A DNA stretch of 64,000 nt from JAAOIF01 sp965206195 (GTDB lineage Bacteria; Pseudomonadota; Gammaproteobacteria; PS1; Pseudothioglobaceae), in NCBI GenBank assembly GCA_965206195.1, contig CBDBIZ010000011.1, forward strand, positions 1,516,925-1,580,924. Direction: 5' to 3'. This document shows positions 16,523 through 23,519 of this stretch, one piece after another; the first letter of the stretch is position 1; each line of letters begins with the position of its first letter. The notes beneath the pieces are model-generated. The model did not search any database and had not been told where the DNA came from. It worked only from the letters and a program-made list of their open reading frames with translations. A program made the position numbers and the translations under genes.

Positions 16523-17105
16523 GGACTACCAGCGCCGTATGCAGCGCAAAAAAACTCATATCGATGCGCGCATAGAGCAGGCTAATATCGATAAAGGCAT
16601 TATTGTGTTATTAACTGGCAATGGCAAAGGCAAATCTTCCTCAGCATTAGGGATGATTTGCCGTGCATTGGGTTACGATATGAAAATTGCGATTGCTAAA
16701 TTTCTCAAAGGCGAACAAGACACAGGTGAAGATGCTTTTCTAGCCCAGCAAGCGAATATAACAACAGTTTGTATGAAAACTGGCTTTACTTGGAACACTC
16801 AAGATAAAGCATATGATACTAAAATGGCGATTGAAACTTGGCTCGAGACGCAAAAATATCTTAATGATGAATCGATTGATTTGGTAGTGCTAGACGAATT
16901 AACCTATATGCTCAACTACCATTATCTCGATGAACGGGAAATTTTAACAGTACTAAGCAATCGTCCTAAACATCAGCATGTGGTTATCACTGGCAGGTCT
17001 GCCACTCAAAGTTTGATTGAAATTTCCGATACCGTAAGCGAGGTTAAAGACATTAAACATGCATTTCGCGCCAATATAAAAGCCCAACAAGGCATTGACT
17101 TATAA
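16512..17105 (+). CDS. btuR: Cob(I)alamin adenosyltransferase (CobA/BtuR type)
   Basis: A 197-residue cytoplasmic enzyme that makes adenosylcobalamin from cob(I)alamin and ATP. The N-terminus matches the family (KTHIDARIEQANIDKGIIVL), with the unusual P-loop GNGKGKSSSALG that binds ATP in reverse orientation. Further motifs are RALGY, KFLKGEQDTGE, LVVLDELTY with the Walker-B-like acid, and VVITGR. It is the last gene of the riboswitch-controlled cobalamin operon and completes the path from outer-membrane uptake to active cofactor. It converges with radA eight bases later. Confidence 0.94.
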   Translation: MSDEDYQRRMQRKKTHIDARIEQANIDKGIIVLLTGNGKGKSSSALGMICRALGYDMKIAIAKFLKGEQDTGEDAFLAQQANITTVCMKTGFTWNTQDKAYDTKMAIETWLETQKYLNDESIDLVVLDELTYMLNYHYLDEREILTVLSNRPKHQHVVITGRSATQSLIEISDTVSEVKDIKHAFRANIKAQQGIDL

Positions 17106-17113
17106 AATAACAC

Positions 17114-18475
17114 TTAAACGTTTTCAGACATATATTGCAGCGCCTGATGTAAATATGCTACGGGCACTACTTGCAAGCCCTTGATGGGTTTTTTAGGGGC
17201 GTTTTCCTTGGGTATGATTGCTACTTTAAAGCCGTGTTTTTGTGCTTCAGACAAACGCTCAACCCCATTATAAACAGCTCGTACCTCGCCTGTAAGCCCC
17301 ACCTCGCCAAACACAATCCAATCTTTAGGGATAATTTTATTGCGCAAACTTGACAGTATTGCCAGCATAACCACCAAATCTGCGGCAGTTTCCACCACTT
17401 TAATGCCACCCACCACATTCACAAACACATCTTGGTCGTGCGTGGCAATACCACCATGTTTGTGCAAAATAGCCAATTGTAAAGACAAGCGATTTTGTTC
17501 AAGACCGACACAAACGCGCCTAGGATTGCCACTAGCGGTATCAACCAAAGCTTGCACCTCAACCATCAACGCTCTAGTGGCTTCGCGCGTGACCATTACC
17601 ACCGAGCCAGATGAGGGTTTGGCTTGAGTGGATAAAAATATAGCGGATGGATTTTCAACTTGTTGCAAACCATTTTCACCCATAGCAAAAACACTGATTT
17701 CATTCACCGCACCAAAGCGGTTCTTAATCGCACGAATAATACGATAACGACCACCTGCATCGCCTTCAAAATACAAAACTGTGTCTACCATATGTTCCAA
17801 AATACGTGGTCCTGCTAGCGCGCCATCTTTAGTAACATGACCAATCATTAATAATATGGTGTTGGTTTGCTTGGCAAATTGAGTAAATTGCGCAGCGCAA
17901 TCACGCACCTGCGTCACAGAACCAGGTACTGAAGTTGAGCCATCTGTTAGCATGGTCTGAATAGAGTCAATCACTATTATCTTGGGTTTTATCTCTTTAG
18001 TAAGTTTGATAATTTTTTCTAAATAGGTTTCACTCAACAATAAAATATCTGAGTTAATACCCAAACGCATCGCCCGATCGCTAATTTGTTGGGCAGATTC
18101 TTCGCCACTCACATACAAGGTTGTATGATTTTTATTAAGCGCACTCATGGCTTGCAAAATTAAGGTTGATTTACCAATACCTGGGTCACCGCCAATGAGA
18201 ATAACTGAACCATCAACCAAACCACCCCCTAAAGTGCGATCAAGCTCACTCAAGCCCGTTGAGAGTCTGGCTTTGGTTTCTGTTGTTACCGCACATAAAT
18301 GTTGCACGCTTGAGGCGGGTAAATCTTGCAGACTCTCAGGTTTGTAAGCAGGATTGCCAGCGATGCTAATTTCTTCCAAAGTATTCCATGCCTTACAGTC
18401 TAGACACTGTCCTGCCCACTGCGGGTGTGACGCGCCACAGGCTCGACACACAAATTCAACTTTAAACCTTGCCAT
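17114..18475 (-). CDS. radA: DNA repair protein RadA (Sms)
   Basis: A 453-residue RecA-like helicase used in branch migration during recombinational repair. A C4 zinc finger opens the protein (FVCRACG...QWAGQCLDC). The ATPase core has the Walker A motif GGDPGIGKST, the RadA-specific KNRFGAVNE motif, and VDTASGNPRR. The C-terminal Lon-like domain contains DVFVNVVGGIKV and GEVGLTGEVRAV. The ATG 18475 is chosen over an in-frame TTG four codons upstream because it aligns with the usual short MA.....F.C start. It follows nrdR closely on the same strand. Confidence 0.95.
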   Translation of the reverse strand: MARFKVEFVCRACGASHPQWAGQCLDCKAWNTLEEISIAGNPAYKPESLQDLPASSVQHLCAVTTETKARLSTGLSELDRTLGGGLVDGSVILIGGDPGIGKSTLILQAMSALNKNHTTLYVSGEESAQQISDRAMRLGINSDILLLSETYLEKIIKLTKEIKPKIIVIDSIQTMLTDGSTSVPGSVTQVRDCAAQFTQFAKQTNTILLMIGHVTKDGALAGPRILEHMVDTVLYFEGDAGGRYRIIRAIKNRFGAVNEISVFAMGENGLQQVENPSAIFLSTQAKPSSGSVVMVTREATRALMVEVQALVDTASGNPRRVCVGLEQNRLSLQLAILHKHGGIATHDQDVFVNVVGGIKVVETAADLVVMLAILSSLRNKIIPKDWIVFGEVGLTGEVRAVYNGVERLSEAQKHGFKVAIIPKENAPKKPIKGLQVVPVAYLHQALQYMSENV

Positions 18476-18491
18476 ATTTTTTTTCAAAGAG

Positions 18492-18941
18492 CTACTTCAT
18501 CAATTTATCAATTTCGAGTTTAAACGCCTCAATATCTTGAAACTGACGATAGACCGAGGCAAAACGAATATAAGCCACTTCATCAAGGGTTTTTAGCTCT
18601 TCCATCACCCATTCACCAATTTTGCTAGAAGGCACTTCACGCTCAGATTGCGCCATTAGCTTACGTAGAATATACTGAATTGAGATTTCAATTTGAGTGG
18701 TTTCTACTGGTCGTTTTTCTAAGGCTTTTAACAGTCCAGAGCGTAATTTTTCCTCACTAAAGGCTTCGCGAGAATCGTCATTTTTAATCAAGCGTGGCAG
18801 GTTAAGGTCAACCATCTCTCGGGTTGAATAACGTGCATTGCAGGAAGTACACTCACGTCTCCTTCGCACTTGCGAGCCATCATCAATCAAACGCGTATCT
18901 AATACCTTAGTATCATCAGATTGGCAAAATGGACAGCGCAT
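18492..18941 (-). CDS. nrdR: Transcriptional repressor NrdR
   Basis: A 149-residue zinc-ribbon and ATP-cone protein that represses ribonucleotide reductase genes in response to (d)ATP. The zinc ribbon is MRCPFC...TKVLDTR...RRRRECTSCNARYSTRE. The ATP-cone covers residues about 49-139. It lies immediately downstream of glyA (16-base gap) and upstream of radA; the glyA-nrdR arrangement is common in gammaproteobacteria, where nrdR usually continues into ribD. Confidence 0.96.
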   Translation of the reverse strand: MRCPFCQSDDTKVLDTRLIDDGSQVRRRRECTSCNARYSTREMVDLNLPRLIKNDDSREAFSEEKLRSGLLKALEKRPVETTQIEISIQYILRKLMAQSEREVPSSKIGEWVMEELKTLDEVAYIRFASVYRQFQDIEAFKLEIDKLMK

Positions 18942-18957
18942 TATTGTTGTGCTCTAT

Positions 18958-20211
18958 TTAGCTGTAAACTGGATGTTTTGCGCAAAGTTTAGTCACTTTG
19001 TGTTTAACTGTGTCAATTACTGATTGATTGGTTAAATCATCACAAATATCGCACATCCAAGTTGCCAAATCAGTACAATCAGCCTCACTAAAACCACGCG
19101 TGGTTGCCGCTGGTGTACCCACACGGATGCCGCTGGTAACAAAAGGCGATTGTGGATCATTCGGCACAGCGTTCATATTAACAGTAATATGCGCTGCACC
19201 TAGAGCCGCATCTACCGCCTTACCTGTTAACCCTTGCTGAATAAAGCTCACCAAAAACAAATGATCATCAGTGCCGCCTGAAATCACGTCAAAACCTCGA
19301 TTAATAAACACGCTTGCCATTGCTTTTGCATTGATTTTTACCCGTCGCTGATAAGCCTGGTATTCATCGCTCATCGCTTCTTTGAAACAAACTGCTTTGG
19401 CAGCAATAACGTGCATCAAAGGCCCGCCTTGAATACCAGGAAAAATTGCTGAATTTAGCTTCTTTTCAATCTCAGGGTTGGCTTTAGCCAAAATCAAACC
19501 GCCACGAGGACCTCGCAAAGTTTTATGCGTTGTGGTAGTGGTTACATCAGCTATTGCCACAGGTGAAGGGTACTCACCTACTGCAATCAAACCTGCAACA
19601 TGTGCCATATCTACCATAAGATAAGCACCTACTGCATCAGCAATATCTCTAAAACGTTGCCAATTTATCACGCGAGAGTAAGCTGAAAATCCTGCAATAA
19701 TCATTTTCGGTTGGTGTTCTTTGGCTAATGCTTCAACTTGGTTGTAATCAATCTCGCCAGTTTTAACGTCTAAACCATATTGAATGGCATTAAAATTTTT
19801 ACCTGAAAAACTCGGCGCAGCGCCATGAGTAAGGTGCCCGCCATGAGCCAAACTCATGCCTAAAATAGTATCGCCTGGCACTAATAACGCTTGGAAAACA
19901 GCGGCATTCGCCTGAGAACCAGAATGCGGCTGCACGTTAGCATAATCAGCACCAAACAAAGTTTTAGCGCGATCAATGGCTAATTGCTCCACCACATCCA
20001 CGTGCTCACAACCGCCATAATAACGCTTTTTAGGATAGCCTTCAGCATATTTATTGGTTAACTGAGAGCCTTGTGCTTCCATAACTGCAAAAGAGGCATA
20101 GTTCTCACTGGCAATCAGCTCAATATGTGTTTCTTGACGCGCTTTTTCATGAGTAATTGCCTTGGCAATTTCTGCATCTACAATAGTTAAGGTTTGGGAT
20201 TTTTCAAACAT
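18958..20211 (-). CDS. glyA: Serine hydroxymethyltransferase
   Basis: A 417-residue PLP enzyme converting serine and tetrahydrofolate to glycine and methylene-tetrahydrofolate, the main one-carbon source. The length equals that of E. coli GlyA and the PLP lysine is Lys230 in TTTTTHKTLRGPRGG. ELIASENYAS, NKYAEGYP and GHLTHG are family motifs. AGGAA lies six bases before the ATG. A TATAAT on the minus strand about 80 bases upstream may be its promoter, although the -35 is weak. It starts the glyA-nrdR-radA transcript, downstream of tRNA-Pro. Confidence 0.97.
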   Translation of the reverse strand: MFEKSQTLTIVDAEIAKAITHEKARQETHIELIASENYASFAVMEAQGSQLTNKYAEGYPKKRYYGGCEHVDVVEQLAIDRAKTLFGADYANVQPHSGSQANAAVFQALLVPGDTILGMSLAHGGHLTHGAAPSFSGKNFNAIQYGLDVKTGEIDYNQVEALAKEHQPKMIIAGFSAYSRVINWQRFRDIADAVGAYLMVDMAHVAGLIAVGEYPSPVAIADVTTTTTHKTLRGPRGGLILAKANPEIEKKLNSAIFPGIQGGPLMHVIAAKAVCFKEAMSDEYQAYQRRVKINAKAMASVFINRGFDVISGGTDDHLFLVSFIQQGLTGKAVDAALGAAHITVNMNAVPNDPQSPFVTSGIRVGTPAATTRGFSEADCTDLATWMCDICDDLTNQSVIDTVKHKVTKLCAKHPVYS

Positions 20212-20333
20212 AATTTTCCTTTTAAATTGACAAAGATTGAGATAAAAAATTAATTTTATCTTATTTTGTTAAAATTGTAGAAATCTTTGCATAATTATAC
20301 AAAGGTCTGTACAACGAAGATTGGCAAACTGTT

Positions 20334-20410
20334 TGGTCGGGACGAGAGGATTTGAACCTCCGACCACTTGACCCCCAGTCAAGTGCGCTACCAGACTGCG
20401 CTACGCCCCG
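20334..20410 (-). tRNA. tRNA-Pro (GGG)
   Basis: The reverse complement has the acceptor stem CGGGGCG/CGTCCCG (one G-U pair), D-arm TAGCGCAGTCTGGTAGCGCA, anticodon stem CTTGA/TCAAG with loop CTGGGGG (anticodon GGG), T-arm GGAGGTTCAAATCCTC and encoded CCA. Its first ten bases overlap the 3' end of moeB and supply the moeB stop codon. Confidence 0.96.
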
Positions 20411-21162
20411 CGTGTGCAGATTTTACAAGATTTGTCTTTGCTAATTTTAACTTTACGAAAACTTAAATTAAGTGCATCCATGATTATTAATTTACCCAAC
20501 AACTGTTCACCTAGACCTAAAACAACCTTAATCGCTTGCAAGGCTTGTAGGCTTCCCATTATGCCAGCGACTGGTGCCAGTATGCCGTTATCACTACAAT
20601 TTTCATCCACACTACCAGAGGCTGGATACAAACACTGATAACACGGATAGTTAGTCTCATACCCCTTAAAAACAGACAATTGACCCTCAAAGCGAATCAC
20701 CGCCGCTGAAATTAGTGGCACACGCTGAGTTACACAGGTTTGATTGATTTGAAAACGTGAGGTGAAATTATCAGTACCATCTAGCACCACGTCTGCTTTT
20801 GCTACCCAACCGCCCAAATTCTGAGCGTTTAAATCTTTGAGTGTGGTGACTGTAATATTTGGGTTAATCGCCAACATTTTGCGCTTGGCAGAATCAATTT
20901 TGTACTCACCAATATCATTAGTATGATGAATCACTTGACGTTGCAAATTGGACAATTCTACTCGGTCAAAATCTGCAATCATTAAATGCCCTACTCCTGC
21001 TGCTGCCAAATACATTGCTGCTGGTGAACCTAGCCCACCTACGCCAATTAATAGTAGTGTTGAATTGAGTAAATCTTGCTGCCCTTCTACACCAATTTCT
21101 GGCAATAGAATTTGGCGAGAATACCTAAGTAAATCCTGATCATTCAATATTTTATTTAGCAA
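20401..21162 (-). CDS. moeB: Molybdopterin-synthase adenylyltransferase MoeB (HesA/MoeB/ThiF family)
   Basis: A 253-residue E1-like enzyme that adenylates the C-terminal glycine of MoaD- or ThiS-type sulfur carriers. It begins RYSRQILLPEIGVEGQ and then has the nucleotide loop GVGGLGSPAA, the acidic FDRVELSNLQRQ strand, DGTDNF, and two zinc cysteine pairs (CYQC and CKIC). A cysteine lies in the crossover loop (ENCSDNGILAP). MoeB and ThiF cannot be separated with confidence because no moaD or thiS is adjacent. The stop codon is formed by the first bases of the tRNA-Pro gene. It overlaps msrA by 11 bases. Confidence 0.88.
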   Translation of the reverse strand: MLNKILNDQDLLRYSRQILLPEIGVEGQQDLLNSTLLLIGVGGLGSPAAMYLAAAGVGHLMIADFDRVELSNLQRQVIHHTNDIGEYKIDSAKRKMLAINPNITVTTLKDLNAQNLGGWVAKADVVLDGTDNFTSRFQINQTCVTQRVPLISAAVIRFEGQLSVFKGYETNYPCYQCLYPASGSVDENCSDNGILAPVAGIMGSLQALQAIKVVLGLGEQLLGKLIIMDALNLSFRKVKISKDKSCKICTRGA

Positions 21163-21643
21163 AATACTTGGCTAATTTAGGAGCGATTAACATTTGACAA
21201 TATGGCTGAGATTGATTATCGTTAAAATAATTTTGGTGATGAGCCTCTGCGGGATAAAATACATCCAATTTTGTTACTTCAGTCACAATAGTTTTTCCCA
21301 AATTTTGAATAAATTGTGTGGCTTGCTGCTGCTGAGTATCGCTTATGTAAAACACTGCAGAGCGGTATTGCGTGCCACGGTCATTGCCTTGCTGGTTTAG
21401 TGTTGTGGCATCATGCGTGGCAAAAAATACCGCTAATAATTGCTCAAACGAAATTTGTAATTCGTTATACTCAATCTTAATAGCCTCTGCATGACCTGTA
21501 GTACCTGTACAAATGTCTTGATAACTGGGGTATTTGGTTGTGCCATTACAATAGCCAGAGATGACTTGCTCTACGCCTGGTACGCGCTGAAAAATCGCCT
21601 CAACACACCAAAAACATCCACCAGCAAAATACGCTGTTTGCAT
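21152..21643 (-). CDS. msrA: Peptide methionine sulfoxide reductase MsrA
   Basis: A 163-residue enzyme that repairs methionine-S-sulfoxide. The catalytic cysteine is Cys10 in GGCFWCVE. Further family motifs are GYCNGTTKYPSYQDICTGTTGHAEAI and FYPAEAHHQNYF. The ATG at 21643 places GGCFWC at the usual distance from the N-terminus; an in-frame start 20 codons upstream would add an odd hydrophobic leader and is not preferred. The gene is divergent from the YqfO-like gene. Confidence 0.94.
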   Translation of the reverse strand: MQTAYFAGGCFWCVEAIFQRVPGVEQVISGYCNGTTKYPSYQDICTGTTGHAEAIKIEYNELQISFEQLLAVFFATHDATTLNQQGNDRGTQYRSAVFYISDTQQQQATQFIQNLGKTIVTEVTKLDVFYPAEAHHQNYFNDNQSQPYCQMLIAPKLAKYFAK

Positions 21644-21704
21644 GTATGATATTAACTCTAATAAAAAAACGTTAGTATAGCGTAAAAACAAACAAACAAA
21701 CAAA

Positions 21705-22016
21705 ATGCACCAAATTAGTTTTTATGTGCCTGAGACAGATTTAGAAATTGTTAAAAACTCTATGTTTGCAGCAGGCGGTGGAAAATTTAACAACTACGAA
21801 AATTGCGCATGGCAAACGCTCGGCACTGGACAATTTAAACCAATAGCTGGTGCTAATCCAGCCATTGGCGAGATTAACAAAATACAAACCATTGCAGAGT
21901 ACAAGGTTGAAATGCTGTGCCGTGATGATTGTCTAGCATCTGTTATAGTTGCAATGAAATCAGCCCACCCTTACGAACAAGTGGCTTATTCAATATTTAA
22001 AATAAAAGAGTTATGA
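21705..22016 (+). CDS. YqfO/NIF3-insert family small protein
   Basis: A 103-residue single-domain protein of the PII/CutA-like fold that also occurs as an insert in NIF3/YqfO proteins. It starts with a strand FYVPETDLEIVKNSMFAAGGGKFNNYE.C and ends with AHPYEQVAYSIFKI, both diagnostic. Members are stand-alone in many proteobacteria and have no settled function; metal or nucleotide binding has been suggested from the fold. It overlaps the next gene by four bases. Confidence 0.82.
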   Translation: MHQISFYVPETDLEIVKNSMFAAGGGKFNNYENCAWQTLGTGQFKPIAGANPAIGEINKIQTIAEYKVEMLCRDDCLASVIVAMKSAHPYEQVAYSIFKIKEL

Positions 22017-22657
22017 TATTTAAAAAAATAGTTAACACTGCTTTACAAGGATTTTTTTGGATTCTGCCCATTCTATTAATTATTTTTATTGTCAATTGGC
22101 TATTTGAAAAAGTCTCAATATTAACGCATATTTTATTTGATGGATTGGGTGTTAATACAAACCAATATTTTCTTTTATGGGTCATGATAGGGATTGTTAT
22201 TACCCTATTAACATTATCAATTATTGGTAGTATCGCAACCACGCGCATTGCCTCTATGTTTGAGTTGCTTGTCAAAAAAATACCGCTTTATTCTACAATT
22301 AAAGACATTGTCGGTATTTTTAATTCCTCAAAAGAAGGTAAAAATGAGGTTTTAGTTGTAGCAATTAAAGGTTTTACTCAATCAGGATACAATATTGGAC
22401 TCATGTATTCTACCAAAGAAAGTATTATTAAGAACCATTACACAGTCACACTCTCAATGAGTCCAATTCCAAATGGTGGCTTTATGTTTGAGGTGCATCA
22501 AGATAATATTTTAGTCATAGAAGGGGCAAAATTTAATGACAATCTTAATTATTTATTATCAATGGGAACAAAAAGTATGGGTGAAATTTTAAACCAAAAC
22601 CCAAATAACCACTTAATTTCCTTTGCCGAATGGAGGCAAAAACACGCATCAATCTAA
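22013..22657 (+). CDS. DUF502-family membrane protein
   Basis: A 214-residue inner-membrane protein of the DUF502 family. Two transmembrane helices lie at about residues 12-31 and 51-75. The cytoplasmic or periplasmic part begins KKIPLYSTIKDIVG, a strongly conserved DUF502 motif (..IP..Y...K...), followed by mixed strands that include SPIPNGG. The function of the family is unknown. It is translationally coupled to the YqfO-like gene by the overlap at 22013-22016. Confidence 0.85.
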   Translation: MIFKKIVNTALQGFFWILPILLIIFIVNWLFEKVSILTHILFDGLGVNTNQYFLLWVMIGIVITLLTLSIIGSIATTRIASMFELLVKKIPLYSTIKDIVGIFNSSKEGKNEVLVVAIKGFTQSGYNIGLMYSTKESIIKNHYTVTLSMSPIPNGGFMFEVHQDNILVIEGAKFNDNLNYLLSMGTKSMGEILNQNPNNHLISFAEWRQKHASI

Positions 22658-22689
22658 CAGTTAGTAGCAGTCATAACAATTGGTATTTT

Positions 22690-22698
22690 TGGTATAAT
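22690..22698 (+). promoter_or_regulatory. Extended -10 promoter
   Basis: TGGTATAAT (22690-22698) is a consensus extended -10 element, and the -35 region is unremarkable. A start near 22705 would give a leader of about 24 bases before the ATG at 22729, with ACAGG as ribosome-binding site. Confidence 0.5.
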
Positions 22699-22728
22699 TT
22701 TGCCTTTTGCTTAAAAAGAGACAGGTTG

Positions 22729-23202
22729 ATGCTTAAAAAACTGGTTGAATTTTTAAAAAATAACTATCCAGATTCCAATATCAATGATTATTTGGATGCT
22801 AAATACATACAACTTAGCAATCCACAATTAAAACAAATTGCTGATGCTATTAAGACTGGCGAACTAACAATCAAACCTGCTTCTAGTTGTACGGCTGAGC
22901 GCCTTATTTTTCATTTTGGCGATACCATTATTTTGTTACAAAAAGACCATAACAATTCATCAGCAGTTTATCAAGCGGAGCTTGCTTGGCATACAGATTT
23001 TTTAGCAATTCATTCCACACGAAACAAAGGCAAAGGGTTTTATTTTATTGCTTTTGAGTTTGATGATGATTATCACTTCAGCTTAAAAACAACCGATAAA
23101 ACGTTAGCTGAGCAAGTGCACCATGAAGAGCAAAATCAGGATTTGATTGATAAAGCCATGCCGGTATTAAAAGGCTTTATGTCGGCTATTGCAGCCGAAT
23201 AA
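22729..23202 (+). CDS. Conserved-looking hypothetical protein (157 aa)
   Basis: A soluble protein of 157 residues with no signal peptide or membrane helix. It starts with an amphipathic helix MLKKLVEFLKNNYP, has a central region of alternating strands (ERLIFHFGDTIILLQKD, FYFIAFEFDDDYHF) and a C-terminal helix. The upstream in-frame codons to 22630 overlap the DUF502 gene and lie above the promoter, so ATG 22729 is the start. I do not recognise the family. It converges with ihfA after 23 bases. Confidence 0.7.
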   Translation: MLKKLVEFLKNNYPDSNINDYLDAKYIQLSNPQLKQIADAIKTGELTIKPASSCTAERLIFHFGDTIILLQKDHNNSSAVYQAELAWHTDFLAIHSTRNKGKGFYFIAFEFDDDYHFSLKTTDKTLAEQVHHEEQNQDLIDKAMPVLKGFMSAIAAE

Positions 23203-23225
23203 CCAACCAAAAACTGTTTTAAATA

Positions 23226-23516
23226 CTAAGTAATACCTTTTAGAGTCGCCTCTTTGAGTTTTGGACCAGCTTTGAACGTGGTTACCGTTCTGGCTGAAAT
23301 TGTCGCATTCTCACCAGTTTTTGGATTTCTGCCAGGTCTGGCAGATTTTGCTCTGATGACAAAATTACCAAAACCAGACAAATTGACTGGCTCGCCATTT
23401 GCCAAAGTACGCTTGATAATGTCAAAAAAATCATTCGTAATTGATAATGCTTGAACATAATTAATATCTAATGCTTTGACTAGCCGATTAGCAATATCTT
23501 TTTTGGTCATTGACAT
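23226..23516 (-). CDS. ihfA: Integration host factor subunit alpha
   Basis: A 96-residue member of the HU/IHF family that bends DNA as a heterodimer with IhfB. It opens MTKKDIANRLV, which is typical of the alpha subunit, and has the beta-arm motif NFVIRAKSARPGRNPKTGE with the intercalating proline. It directly follows pheT (3-base gap), the conserved position of ihfA in gammaproteobacteria. Confidence 0.95.
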   Translation of the reverse strand: MSMTKKDIANRLVKALDINYVQALSITNDFFDIIKRTLANGEPVNLSGFGNFVIRAKSARPGRNPKTGENATISARTVTTFKAGPKLKEATLKGIT

Positions 23517-23519
23517 ATT

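Noticed and set aside
22630..22728. Upstream extension of the 157-residue hypothetical gene
   Set aside because: It overlaps the DUF502 gene and lies upstream of the extended -10 promoter. The ATG at 22729 has a ribosome-binding site.
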